A stretch of DNA of 64,000 nucleotides from Pseudomonas versuta. GTDB taxonomy: Bacteria > Pseudomonadota > Gammaproteobacteria > Pseudomonadales > Pseudomonadaceae. The position numbers and the translations under genes are program-made. This document shows, one piece after another, positions 48,988-57,382 of the stretch. Within the stretch, counting starts at the first letter, position 1. Each line of letters opens with the position of its first letter. The stretch lies in NCBI RefSeq assembly GCF_001294575.1, contig NZ_CP012676.1:3942001-4006000 (forward strand), in the 5' to 3' direction. The notes under the pieces were generated by a model, which did not search any database, was not told where the DNA came from, and saw only the letters and a program-made list of their open reading frames with translations.

Positions 48988-49278
48988 TTATTTCTTCTTC
49001 AGGCAATCGCTCATAAAGGCTTTGCGTGCATCCCCTTTGAGGGCCTGGGTGCCGGCAGTGGCGTTACAGGTTTTCATTTTTTCCTGCTGGGTCGCAGGTG
49101 CTGCCGGAGTGGCTTTAAGGCAGGTGCTCATAAACGCTTTGCGCTCATCGCCCTTGAGGGTCTTGGCACTCGCCTCGGCATTGCAGGTGGTCATTTTGTT
49201 TTGTTGGGCCGTGGCCGCAAAACCCTGGGTGCACAGCAACAGGCCCATCAGCAGCAGAGGAATACGCAGCATCTTCAT
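48988..49278 (-). CDS. PsiF repeat-containing protein
   Basis: A 96-residue secreted protein with a signal peptide (1-20, ending GFA) and two tandem PsiF repeats, MTTCNAEASAKTLKGDERKAF and MKTCNATAGTQALKGDARKAF minus their ends, each with two cysteines about 20 residues apart. In E. coli psiF is induced by phosphate starvation; its function is unknown. The ATG at 49278 follows GGAGAAAACTCC. Confidence 0.88.
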   Translation of the reverse strand: MKMLRIPLLLMGLLLCTQGFAATAQQNKMTTCNAEASAKTLKGDERKAFMSTCLKATPAAPATQQEKMKTCNATAGTQALKGDARKAFMSDCLKKK

Positions 49279-49342
49279 GGAGTTTTCTCCTTGTAGCCGC
49301 ACCGGGTGGCAGCGGACTTCCCAGGAGTGTAGACAAACTCTG

Positions 49343-50131
49343 TTACATCACTCCACGGGCCTGGCGCCGATATTGCTCAGGCGTACACCCGGCCTGACGC
49401 GCGAACATGGCAATAAATGCCGATGACGTGCTGTAGCCCAGGTCAAAGCCCACATCCTGCACGCTGCGCGCAGACTCCAGCGCTTCAATCGCCGCCAGAA
49501 ACCGCAGACGCTGGCGCCACTCGCCAAAGCTCATCCCCAGTTCACGTGCAAACAGTCGCGCCAGGGTCCGCTCGCTGACATGCACCTGCCCGGCCCACTC
49601 CCCCAGCGGCCGGTTGTCGCCGGGCTGGCTCTGCAGCGCCTCAAGGACCACCTGCAGACCGGGATGACTGGCGTAAGGCAAATAGCATTGATGCACCGGC
49701 GCCTGACGCAACTGGTCAACCAGAACCTGGGCCAGCCTCTTGTCAGATTCGCTGCGGGGAATGTTGATATCGCGCCGGGCAAAATCGCTGAGGATGGCTT
49801 TGAGGATGTCGCTGATGGCCAGCGTGACGGGTGTTTTCGGCAAGTTCTGGCAATGGTCGACATCCAGGTAGACCGAGCGATAGACAATCGCCTGCGAGTT
49901 GTAGGCACTGTGCTCGGTATGGGGCGGCACCCAGACCGCGTACTGCGGCGGCGACATGAAGCGCTGGCCGTTGACCTCGTAGCGCATCACCCCGTGGGCC
50001 ACATAATCCAGCGAACCCCAGGCATGGACATGGGGCGCGGCATGGCTGTCGGCATCAAATTCGGCATAACGGAAGTACACCGGAGCCGGCAAGCCATCGA
50101 ATTCGGGGACGTTGATCAGATTCTTGCGCAT
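49343..50131 (-). CDS. AraC family transcriptional regulator
   Basis: A 262-residue regulator with an N-terminal cupin-like sensor domain (HVHAWGSLDYVAHGVMRYEVNG) and a C-terminal pair of helix-turn-helix motifs (LARLFARELGMSFGEWRQRLR, and DVGFDLGYSTSSAFIAMFARQAG). It is divergent from, and 97 bases away from, an EamA-family exporter, so that exporter is a likely target. The ligand is unknown. Confidence 0.9.
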   Translation of the reverse strand: MRKNLINVPEFDGLPAPVYFRYAEFDADSHAAPHVHAWGSLDYVAHGVMRYEVNGQRFMSPPQYAVWVPPHTEHSAYNSQAIVYRSVYLDVDHCQNLPKTPVTLAISDILKAILSDFARRDINIPRSESDKRLAQVLVDQLRQAPVHQCYLPYASHPGLQVVLEALQSQPGDNRPLGEWAGQVHVSERTLARLFARELGMSFGEWRQRLRFLAAIEALESARSVQDVGFDLGYSTSSAFIAMFARQAGCTPEQYRRQARGVM

Positions 50132-50228
50132 GCTGTCTGGATTCAGGGGGAGATTGGCCGGAACGAAGTATAGCCTTGCAGACAGACAGGCGGATAATCG
50201 CTGCTCATTAACCCTGTGGTTGTTCCTG

Positions 50229-51116
50229 ATGCAATACGCTTACCCGCTACTGGCCATTTTTATCTGGGCCGGCAATACCGTTATCAACAAACTCGCGGTC
50301 GGGGCCATCTTCCCGTCCGAGATCGGTTTTTATCGCTGGCTGCTGGCCGGCCTGCTGTTCACCCCGTTCATGCTCAAGCCGGTGATCGCCAACTGGTCGG
50401 TGATCCGCCCCAACCTGGGCAAGATCTTTGTCCTTGGCGTACTGGGCATGGCGATCTATCAAAGCCTGGCCTACTACGCGGCGGCCCGTACCTCGGCCAC
50501 CAACATGGGGATCATCCTGTCGTTGATGCCGTTGATGGTGCTGGCCATGTCGATCATCAGCCTGGGGCAGCGCCTGACCGCAGGAGCCTTGGTCGGCGCG
50601 ATAGTCTCGTTTATCGGGGTGCTGGTGGTGGTATCGAGCGGCAGCCTCAGTGCCTTGCTCGACCACGGCCTTAACTTGGGCGATGCGATGATGCTGGTTG
50701 CCACCCTGGCTTATGCGATCTACAGCACCTTGCTGAAAAAATGGCAGTTGCGCCTGCCGCCCCTGCAAATGCTGTACATGCAGATTCTGGTGGCGATCCT
50801 GGTGTTGCTGCCGCTGTACCTGATGTCCGCCAAAGTCGGCCTCACGGTGCACAACATCGGGCTGGTGCTGTATGCCTGCATTCTGGCCTCCATGCTCGCG
50901 CCGCTGGCCTGGATGAAGGCCGTCACCGTGCTGGGGCCGAGCCGTACCACGTTATTCTTCAACCTGTTGCCGTTGATCACGGCGCTGATTGCGGCGGTGG
51001 TACTCAAAGAACAATTGCATGCTTACCACCTGATTGGCGGCGCACTGACGCTGGCCGGGGTGATCCTCTCGGAACGCTGGACCACGCCGTTAAGGAAAGC
51101 GCCCAAAATCGGATAA
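50229..51116 (+). CDS. EamA/DMT family transporter
   Basis: A ten-helix drug/metabolite-type exporter of 295 residues with the two EamA halves visible: WAGNTVINKLAVGAIFPSEI... in the first, and APLAWMKAVTVLGPSRTTLFFNLLPLITAL in the second. The ATG at 50229 is chosen because it immediately precedes the first helix; the frame is open upstream without a plausible leader. It is probably controlled by the divergent AraC regulator. The substrate is unknown. Confidence 0.88.
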   Translation: MQYAYPLLAIFIWAGNTVINKLAVGAIFPSEIGFYRWLLAGLLFTPFMLKPVIANWSVIRPNLGKIFVLGVLGMAIYQSLAYYAAARTSATNMGIILSLMPLMVLAMSIISLGQRLTAGALVGAIVSFIGVLVVVSSGSLSALLDHGLNLGDAMMLVATLAYAIYSTLLKKWQLRLPPLQMLYMQILVAILVLLPLYLMSAKVGLTVHNIGLVLYACILASMLAPLAWMKAVTVLGPSRTTLFFNLLPLITALIAAVVLKEQLHAYHLIGGALTLAGVILSERWTTPLRKAPKIG

Positions 51117-51202
51117 AACTTTCTCCTCGCGCTGAACTCACAACTTGTGAACCGATCTTGCCAGCAGAGCGAGGCGGCAACCTGATGAGTGAGGAGATTG
51201 AA

Positions 51203-51733
51203 ATGAGCGACATGCAATTGACCGATAAACAGACCCTGCGCGAGCGTGCCCGCAAGAACGTCGAGGAAGGTGCCGTCACCGAAGGCTACAGCGCTAACCG
51301 CGAAGAGATCCTTCGCCTGCTCAACGAATCTCTGGCCACAGAGTGGGTGTGCGTACTGCGCTACAAGCGCCACTACTTCATGGCTACCGGGATCAAGGCG
51401 CACGTGGCCGCGCAAGAGTTCCTGGAGCACGCCACCCAGGAGATGGAGCACGCCGACAAACTGGCCGAGCGCATTGTGCAGCTGGGAGGCGAACCTGAGT
51501 TCAACCCGGACTTGTTGTCCAAGAATTCCCACGCCCAGTACGTGGCGGGCAAGAATCTGAAGGAAATGGTCTACGAAGATTTGGTGGCCGAGCGCATTGC
51601 GGTCGACAGCTATCGCGAAATCATTCAGTACATCGGCGACAAGGATCCGACCACACGCCGGATCTTCGAAGAGATCCTCGCCCAAGAGGAAGAGCATGCC
51701 GATGACATGGCGGACCTGCTCAAAGGGCTGTAA
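51203..51733 (+). CDS. Ferritin-like protein (bacterioferritin family)
   Basis: A 176-residue four-helix-bundle protein. Glu/His positions typical of a di-iron site are visible: LNESLATEWVCVLRYKRHYF in helix A, EFLEHATQEMEHADKLAERI in helix B, EDLVAERIAVDSYREI in helix C and EEILAQEEEHADDM in helix D. It probably stores or detoxifies iron. P. aeruginosa has a similar gene (PA4880, from memory) in its urease region. The ATG at 51203 follows GAGGAGATTG; an ATG at 51185 is also in frame. Confidence 0.86.
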   Translation: MSDMQLTDKQTLRERARKNVEEGAVTEGYSANREEILRLLNESLATEWVCVLRYKRHYFMATGIKAHVAAQEFLEHATQEMEHADKLAERIVQLGGEPEFNPDLLSKNSHAQYVAGKNLKEMVYEDLVAERIAVDSYREIIQYIGDKDPTTRRIFEEILAQEEEHADDMADLLKGL

Positions 51734-51749
51734 ACAGACCCGCAAACGC

Positions 51750-51788
51750 AAATGCCCGCCCTCATGAGATGAGGGCGGGCATTTTTTT
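51750..51788. terminator. Strong bidirectional-type terminator
   Basis: A perfect 16-bp stem (AAATGCCCGCCCTCAT / ATGAGGGCGGGCATTT) with a GAG loop runs into TTTT after the ferritin-like gene. A-rich bases on the other side could help it act on transcripts from the leftward AsmA gene too. Confidence 0.92.
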
Positions 51789-51798
51789 GTCTGAATCT

Positions 51799-51848
51799 AA
51801 CCCTGTAGGAGCGAGCTTGCTCGCGAGCAAGCTCGCTCCTACAGGGTT
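51799..51848. repeat. REP element, family B, perfect 50-bp palindrome
   Basis: The left 25 bases begin AACCCTGTAGGAGCGAGC and the right 25 bases are their exact reverse complement. There is no spacer, unlike all other B copies. It lies between the convergent ferritin-like and AsmA genes, directly after a strong terminator. Confidence 0.92.
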
Positions 51849-51854
51849 TATAGT

Positions 51855-53921
51855 TTATTTCACCGTTTTCGGGACTTTGCCCTGCTGCATCTGTTGCAGC
51901 AGCGGCGCGCACTGGTTGGGTTCGCCGCCACTGGGGGCGATCAACGCCAGCAGACCGGCCGCCGGGCCGGCAATCACGCCCAATGCCACCATGCCTGCAC
52001 CGCGCAGCAGCAGCGGTACCGCCTCTACTCCCGCCGAAGGGTTGCCAAAGGTGCCTTTCACGTACAGCGGTGAGCGCAACGAGAACAAACGCAGGCCCTT
52101 GGACTCGGGGGTAATTTTCAGGTCGAGCTGTTCGGTGGCGAAGTTGGCAGTGCCGTCTATGTAGATGATCGCGTTCTCGGTATCAAACACAAACAACTGC
52201 GAAGTGGCCAGACCATTCTTGATCCCGAAGTCTGCCGCCGCACAGTTGATCTTCACGTCTTCGTCGCCAAAGATTTTACCCACCACATAGTTACCGACGT
52301 TCAGACCGGCAATTTCCATAAGGCTGCGGCTGATGGCGCCATCATTGATGATCATCTTCAAGCCGCCATTGGCCGTGCCCAGTAACTTGGCCACCGAGTT
52401 GCCAGTGCCCGAAAGCGTGGCATCGCCATTGAGTTCACCAAAACTGGTCTTCATTGGTTCAAAGGTGGGGAACAGCTGCTTGAGCTTGAAATTGCGCGCG
52501 GTCAGTTTGGCCCTCCCCTGCAACGGCGTACTGCGCCCGTTGAGGTTGATTTGCGCGTCCAGCTTGCCGCCCGCCACGCCGAAACGCAGGGGTTCGAGTT
52601 TCAGCTCGCCATTGTCCAGCACCACGTGGGTGTACAGGTCCGTGAACGGCAGCTCGGCACTCTGGACGATGCGCTTGCCGGTGAACTCCACATCGGCATC
52701 CATATCGCGCCAGCGTTCAGTGCGGAACTCTTCAACCGGCAGCACTTTACCCGCCGGTTGTTTGCTGTCACCGCCGCGGGCTTTTTGCTTGGCGTTGGAG
52801 TCAGCGCCAATCAACGGGGCCAGGTCAGCCATCAGCAATTGATTGGACACCAGTGCGCCGCTCAGTTTGGGCCGTGGCTGGCTGGCGACGTATTTCAGGT
52901 TGCCATGAATATCGCTGCTACCGATTTTGCCGTTGAAGTTTTCGTAGGTGAAGATTGCGCCGTCCGGCTCATGCAGTTTGGCAATCAGGTGGCCATCGGT
53001 TGAGTACGGCGGCGAGTCAGGCAGGGTTACGCCGGTCAGTGGATACAGGTTGCCCAGGCTGCTGCCTGCCAACTTCAGGCGCAGGTCCAGCGCCCCCAGA
53101 TGGAACGGGTCGGTCAGGGTGCCGGCCAGCTCGACTTTGGTGTCGGCAATGCTCACTTGCGCCTGCAACGGGAAGGGTTTGGCCGCGTCCTGCAAGGCCA
53201 GCAGGCCGCCAATCTTCCCGGTGCCGTCGAGGCTCTGGCCGTGGTACTGACCTTTGACCTTCAGGGCGAAGGCATAGTCTTGTGGTGCGCTACCTTTCTC
53301 CAGCGCTTTTTTTGCAGCGCTCTGGCCGACGATGTCGCTGAACGGGACGGGTTTGCCCAGCGGATCAATCAGTACATCAAGACGGGTTTTCAGGGTCTGG
53401 TCATTAAGCGTTACATGGCCCTTGTCGAAACCAATGGCGCCTATGTCCACTGTCCAGTCCGAGGGTTTTTCGTTCGGGTCTTTGGGGTCGAACGTGAATG
53501 TCCAGTTCGCCCGGCCATCGGCCAGACGTTCAAGGCTGGCCGAGGGTTCGGTCAGATCGATACGCGGGATATCCACGGTCTGCGTCAGCAACGCCAGCGG
53601 CGACAGACGCAGCTCAACCTTCTTGAGGCTGGCCATTTGCGGTGCCTTGGACCACTCGGGATTGCCCAGGGCCAGGTCTTCGGCAATCACGTGGGGCCAG
53701 GGCACCCAGGCACGCCAGCCCCCTTCGTCCGCTTCACGCTGCCAGCGCACGGCGAGGTTGCCGTTAATGGCAAAAGGACGATGGAGGATGTCAGACACCT
53801 TGGTATTGATTGTGGGCTTGATCCGGTTCCAGTCGAAGGTAGCGAGGATCACCACCAGAACCACCACCAGCAGAACCAAAATACCGCCAATCCAGGCAAG
53901 GATTTTACGGGTGCGTGTCAT
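51855..53921 (-). CDS. AsmA family protein
   Basis: A 688-residue envelope protein with one N-terminal membrane anchor (ILAWIGGILVLLVVVLVVILATF, about 6-28) and a long periplasmic beta-rich part. The AsmA N-terminal segment (KPTINTKVSDILHRPFAINGNLAVRW) and the C-terminal AsmA_2-like region are clear. Family members are linked to phospholipid transport and outer-membrane homeostasis. The ATG at 53921 follows GGAGCCG. The 275 bases upstream, to the next gene, show nothing else. Confidence 0.88.
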   Translation of the reverse strand: MTRTRKILAWIGGILVLLVVVLVVILATFDWNRIKPTINTKVSDILHRPFAINGNLAVRWQREADEGGWRAWVPWPHVIAEDLALGNPEWSKAPQMASLKKVELRLSPLALLTQTVDIPRIDLTEPSASLERLADGRANWTFTFDPKDPNEKPSDWTVDIGAIGFDKGHVTLNDQTLKTRLDVLIDPLGKPVPFSDIVGQSAAKKALEKGSAPQDYAFALKVKGQYHGQSLDGTGKIGGLLALQDAAKPFPLQAQVSIADTKVELAGTLTDPFHLGALDLRLKLAGSSLGNLYPLTGVTLPDSPPYSTDGHLIAKLHEPDGAIFTYENFNGKIGSSDIHGNLKYVASQPRPKLSGALVSNQLLMADLAPLIGADSNAKQKARGGDSKQPAGKVLPVEEFRTERWRDMDADVEFTGKRIVQSAELPFTDLYTHVVLDNGELKLEPLRFGVAGGKLDAQINLNGRSTPLQGRAKLTARNFKLKQLFPTFEPMKTSFGELNGDATLSGTGNSVAKLLGTANGGLKMIINDGAISRSLMEIAGLNVGNYVVGKIFGDEDVKINCAAADFGIKNGLATSQLFVFDTENAIIYIDGTANFATEQLDLKITPESKGLRLFSLRSPLYVKGTFGNPSAGVEAVPLLLRGAGMVALGVIAGPAAGLLALIAPSGGEPNQCAPLLQQMQQGKVPKTVK

Positions 53922-54196
53922 GTAACGGCTCCTTATTACGGCTGAACGTCCCAACTGCGGCATTTATGAAGGGCTGCGACGCTAATAAAAGTACGACTGT
54001 CTGAGACCGCTCAAGGTTTAACCGGCGTACGACTTTCGTAAAAAAGCTGCCCGAAAGCCGCGGACCAGAGCCCTCAAGACTGAACAATCAATTGTGTTGA
54101 TTATCACCATTGGCCGTATGAACTTTGATATCCAGGATCCAAGCGTAGCATTGCCTCCATACACAGTTCATTGCACTGCTACGGAGCACCCACCTC

Positions 54197-54472
54197 ATGA
54201 AACGCCCATTATTGCTTGGTCTTACCCTTTCACTGTTTGCCATTAACGCCTTTGCGATGCCTGCCGACGATGAGCCGACACCTATGGCTCAACCCGCTTC
54301 CAGCACCTTGAGCCAACCGCTCAACCCTGTGGCTGAAGACGGTGCACAACGCACCCTGGACCAGCAGAACCGCGTGGCTGAAGACGGCTACGATCGCACT
54401 CAACGCCAGAACAACCTGGTGGCTGAAGGCGGCGCGGATCGTCTTGCACAAAGGAATCAACGTGCCAGCTAA
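54197..54472 (+). CDS. Small secreted protein with three VAE(D/G)G repeats
   Basis: A 91-residue protein of unknown function. It has a signal peptide (1-20, ending AFA), then a short acidic/proline part, then three imperfect 14-residue repeats: VAEDGAQRTLDQQN, VAEDGYDRTQRQN and VAEGGADRLAQRN. The repeats are also visible in DNA as GTGGCTGAAGACGG. It is predicted periplasmic or secreted. I recognise no characterised family. Confidence 0.8.
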   Translation: MKRPLLLGLTLSLFAINAFAMPADDEPTPMAQPASSTLSQPLNPVAEDGAQRTLDQQNRVAEDGYDRTQRQNNLVAEGGADRLAQRNQRAS

Positions 54473-54480
54473 GCCAATAC

Positions 54481-54576
54481 TTGTAGTCGCTGCCGCAGGC
54501 TGCGATGGGGTGCACAGCAGCCCCAAGACGCTATAGGTCCTGCAGCCCTTATCGCAGCCTTCGGCAGCGACTACAG
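54481..54576. repeat. Family C inverted repeat, copy 3
   Basis: Arms TGTAGTCGCTGCCGCAGGCT and AGCCTTCGGCAGCGACTACA pair with small differences. The internal blocks match copy 2. It lies between the repeat-protein gene and the TetR regulator, which is transcribed in the same direction. Confidence 0.88.
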
Positions 54577-54658
54577 GGATTGATCATCACACCGTTCGAC
54601 GTCATCAAAGCCGATTTGCTAGAGTGCGCCGCTGTACTTGTCTGGAATGCCAGCCCCG

Positions 54659-55291
54659 ATGCTGCCTCGCGCCGAACAGAAACAACAAACCCGCCTTGCG
54701 CTGATGGATGCCGCCCGCCACTTGATGGAATCGGGCCGCGGCTTTGGCAGCCTTAGCTTGCGTGAAGTCGCTAAAACCGCCGGCATTGTGCCTACCGGCT
54801 TTTATCGCCACTTCAGCGACATGGACCAACTGGGCCTGGCGCTGGTCAGTGAAGTCGGTCAGACCTTTCGCGAAACCATTCGCCTGGTGCGTCACAACGA
54901 GCTGTTCATGGGCGGTGTCATCAACGCCTCGGTACGGATCTTTCTCGATGTGGTGCAAGCCAACCGTTCGCAGTTTTTGTTTCTGGCCCGCGAGCAATAC
55001 GGCGGTTCTCAGCCTGTTCGCCAGGCCATCGGTGCGTTGCGCGAAGACATCACCTCGGACCTTGCGGCAGACCTTGGGTCCAAGCCCAAGTTGCAGCACT
55101 TGAACCATGCAGGCCTCACGGTGATTGCCGATCTGGTGGTTAAAAGTGTGTTTGCCGCCTTGCCCGATGTCATCGACCCGCCCGCAGAGGCGCTCCCCGA
55201 CTACCTGCAACCCCAGGCAAAAATCAGCCAGCAGCTGCGCTTTATCTTTATCGGCCTCAAGCACTGGCAAGGGCTGGGCAGTACCGAGTAA
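54659..55291 (+). CDS. desT: TetR-type regulator of unsaturated fatty-acid synthesis (DesT/FabR-like)
   Basis: A 210-residue TetR repressor. The DNA-binding part begins RAEQKQQTRLALMDAARHLM and has SLSLREVAKTAGIVPTGFYRHF, closely like FabR/DesT. In P. aeruginosa DesT senses acyl-CoA saturation and controls the desaturase genes desCB; it also lies next to ureE there (from memory). No desaturase gene is in this window. The ATG at 54659 gives the FabR-like N-terminus; one at 54647 adds four residues. Confidence 0.8.
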   Translation: MLPRAEQKQQTRLALMDAARHLMESGRGFGSLSLREVAKTAGIVPTGFYRHFSDMDQLGLALVSEVGQTFRETIRLVRHNELFMGGVINASVRIFLDVVQANRSQFLFLAREQYGGSQPVRQAIGALREDITSDLAADLGSKPKLQHLNHAGLTVIADLVVKSVFAALPDVIDPPAEALPDYLQPQAKISQQLRFIFIGLKHWQGLGSTE

Positions 55292-55296
55292 AAGCG

Positions 55297-55313
55297 CGCA
55301 CCTTGTTGGTGCG
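55297..55313. promoter_or_regulatory. NtrC-like binding site upstream of ureE
   Basis: CGCACCTTGTTGGTGCG is an NtrC consensus match except for the outermost base at each end, with symmetric GCACC/TGGTGC halves. It lies six bases after the desT-like gene and about 100 bp before a sigma-54 element. Confidence 0.7.
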
Positions 55314-55399
55314 GCATAACACTCGCAGCGCACCATTATCGCTCGCCCCTGCCCGCTCCCCTTCCCCGGATCACTCGCCTTTGTTGTGCAACCCAAGGT

Positions 55400-55415
55400 T
55401 GGCAAGCCCCTTGCT
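55400..55415 (+). promoter_or_regulatory. Sigma-54 promoter for ureEFG
   Basis: TGGCAAGCCCCTTGCT fits the -24/-12 consensus with TGGCA, TTGCT and exact GG-N10-GC spacing. Transcription would start near 55426, about 25 bp before the ureE ATG. The NtrC-like site at 55297 supplies an activator site. Confidence 0.75.
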
Positions 55416-55451
55416 CTGTTCAAGGCATTGTCAATTGCAGGAAGCCTACCG

Positions 55452-55952
55452 ATGTTGGTGATTCATCGCAGAGTTCAGCCCCACCCCGTGTGGAGCGCCG
55501 AGTTACACCTCAACTTCGAAGCCCGAAGCAAAAGCCGTTTGCGTTGTTTCAGCAGTGACGCCGAGGACGTAGGCCTGTTCCTTGAGCGCGGACAAGCGCC
55601 CCTGCATGACGGCGAATTTCTGCAAGCCCAGGACGGGCGCATCGTGCGGGTGTGTGCCAGCCCCGAAAAGTTGCTGCACGTGACCTGTCTCAATGCCTTT
55701 GAGTTGACCCGCGCGGCCTATCACCTGGGCAACCGCCATGTCGCCCTGCAAGTCGGCGATGGCTGGCTGCGCCTGCTCGATGACTACGTGCTCAAGGCCA
55801 TGCTGGAACAATTGGGCGCGCAGGCCGAAGCCATTGAGGCGCCGTTCCAGCCTGAGCATGGCGCCTACGGCGGCGGTCATCATCACTCCCGCGCAGGCGA
55901 AGAAGACTTCAACTACGCGCCGCGCCTGCATCAGTTTGGCGTGCGTTTGTGA
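55452..55952 (+). CDS. ureE: Urease accessory protein UreE (nickel metallochaperone)
   Basis: Nickel carrier of 166 residues. The UreE N-terminal domain (FLERGQAPLHDGEFLQAQDG) and C-terminal metal-binding domain (HLGNRHVALQVGDGWLRLLDDYVL) are present, followed by a His-rich tail with GGGHHHS. The ATG at 55452 follows AGGAAG. Its stop overlaps the ureF GTG start. It has its own sigma-54 promoter. Confidence 0.95.
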   Translation: MLVIHRRVQPHPVWSAELHLNFEARSKSRLRCFSSDAEDVGLFLERGQAPLHDGEFLQAQDGRIVRVCASPEKLLHVTCLNAFELTRAAYHLGNRHVALQVGDGWLRLLDDYVLKAMLEQLGAQAEAIEAPFQPEHGAYGGGHHHSRAGEEDFNYAPRLHQFGVRL

Positions 55953-56623
55953 GTCCGGCATGGGCGCTGTTGCGCCTGGCCAGCCCACAGCTGCCGATTG
56001 GCGGCTACAGCTATTCCCAGGGCCTGGAAATGGCCGTCGAGAATGGCCGGGTATGTAACCCGGCAACTGCCAGCCGCTGGATCAGTGATCAATTGCTGCT
56101 CAATCTGGCGCGTTTCGAGGCTCCGTTGCTGCTCGCCCATTGCCGGGCGGCGGCCGAGGAAGACTGGAGTGCCTTGCAGCAGTTTTGCGACGAACACCGC
56201 GCCAGTCGTGATACCCGCGAACTGCATCAGGAGAGCCGGCAAATGGGCTACTCCCTGCAGCAACTGCTGATGGGCTTGCCCGAGCTGGATGAGCCTGCAC
56301 GGCTGTTTCTTGCACAGCAAACCGAGCCGCATCTGGCACTCGGCTGGGCGCTGGCCGCCCGCGCCTGGGGCATCAGCCCGGTGGATGCGCTGTCAGCCTG
56401 GTTATGGAGCTGGCTGGAGAACCAATTGGCCGTGCTGATGAAAACCCTGCCGCTGGGCCAGCAAGCAGCTCAACGCATGACCAGCGAATTGTCACCGGCG
56501 CTGCAGCAGGCACAGCAACACGCCAGCACCCTCGATTTATCCCGTTTGGGCAGCGCCGCTTTCGGCCTGTCATTGGCGAGCATGGCCCACGAGCGCCAGT
56601 ACAGCCGTCTGTTCCGTTCCTAG
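55949..56623 (+). CDS. ureF: Urease accessory protein UreF
   Basis: Helical chaperone of 224 residues that links UreD-urease to UreG. The N-terminal LLRLASPQLPIGGYSYSQGLE and the middle QESRQMGYSLQQLL are family traits. The start is GTG, overlapping the ureE stop (GTGA). ureG begins ten bases after its stop. Confidence 0.94.
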   Translation: MSPAWALLRLASPQLPIGGYSYSQGLEMAVENGRVCNPATASRWISDQLLLNLARFEAPLLLAHCRAAAEEDWSALQQFCDEHRASRDTRELHQESRQMGYSLQQLLMGLPELDEPARLFLAQQTEPHLALGWALAARAWGISPVDALSAWLWSWLENQLAVLMKTLPLGQQAAQRMTSELSPALQQAQQHASTLDLSRLGSAAFGLSLASMAHERQYSRLFRS

Positions 56624-56632
56624 GAGAATGCA

Positions 56633-57244
56633 ATGAACACACAACCTTTACGCGTTGGTATCGGCGGCCCTGTGGGCTCCGGCAAAACCGCCCTGACCCT
56701 GGCCCTGTGCCTGGCGTTGCGCGACAAATACAACCTGGCGGTGGTCACCAACGACATTTATACCCGTGAGGATGCCGACTTTCTGGTGCGCAACGAGGCG
56801 CTGGCGCCGGAGCGGATCATCGGTGTTGAAACCGGCGGCTGCCCGCACACGGCCATTCGTGAAGATGCGTCGATCAACCTCGAAGCCGTGGATCAGCTGA
56901 ACCGGCGCTTCCCCGGGCTGGATCTGATTCTGGTGGAGTCGGGTGGGGATAACTTGTCGGCCACCTTCAGCCCGGAACTGTCCGACCTGACGATCTACGT
57001 GATCGATGTCTCCGCGGGGGACAAGTTGCCGCGCAAGGGCGGCCCCGGGATTTGCAAATCCGACTTGCTGGTGATCAATAAAATCGATCTCGCGCCGCTG
57101 GTGGGCGCATCGCTGGAGCTGATGGACAGCGACACCCGACGCATGCGCGGCGCCAAGCCCTTTGTGTTCAGCAATCAAAAAACCGGCCACGGCCTGGACA
57201 CCATCGTGGCGTTTATTGAAAAGCAGGGACTGTTGATCACGTAA
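56633..57244 (+). CDS. ureG: Urease accessory GTPase UreG
   Basis: GTPase of 203 residues that powers nickel insertion. The P-loop is [11 protein letters not shown], the conserved CPH motif is in [16 protein letters not shown], and [15 protein letters not shown] and [12 protein letters not shown] are present. It closes the ureEFG unit; a degenerate REP element follows. Confidence 0.97.
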   Translation: MNTQPLRVGIGGPVGSGKTALTLALCLALRDKYNLAVVTNDIYTREDADFLVRNEALAPERIIGVETGGCPHTAIREDASINLEAVDQLNRRFPGLDLILVESGGDNLSATFSPELSDLTIYVIDVSAGDKLPRKGGPGICKSDLLVINKIDLAPLVGASLELMDSDTRRMRGAKPFVFSNQKTGHGLDTIVAFIEKQGLLIT

Positions 57245-57260
57245 CCCGTTGTTCGCAGCA

Positions 57261-57323
57261 GTGAGCTGGCTCGCGATCTTTTGTGGGCGCTTTAAAAGAT
57301 CGCGAGCAAGCTCGCTCCTACAG
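57261..57323. repeat. REP element, family B, degenerate left arm
   Basis: The right arm is consensus (ATCGCGAGCAAGCTCGCTCC), but the left arm is diverged (AGTGAGCTGGCTCGCGATC). It lies between ureG and the AGE-family gene. Confidence 0.8.
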
Positions 57324-57382
57324 AGTTTTGCATCACGGTGTATCATGTCGCGCAAACGCCCCAGCCGTGACGACGCCTGCCA

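Noticed and set aside
50229..51733. One long fusion of the EamA exporter region and the ferritin-like protein
   Set aside because: The ferritin-like frame is open back into the exporter gene, but there it is an out-of-frame shadow. A Shine-Dalgarno sequence before 51203 and the family N-terminus fix the real start.
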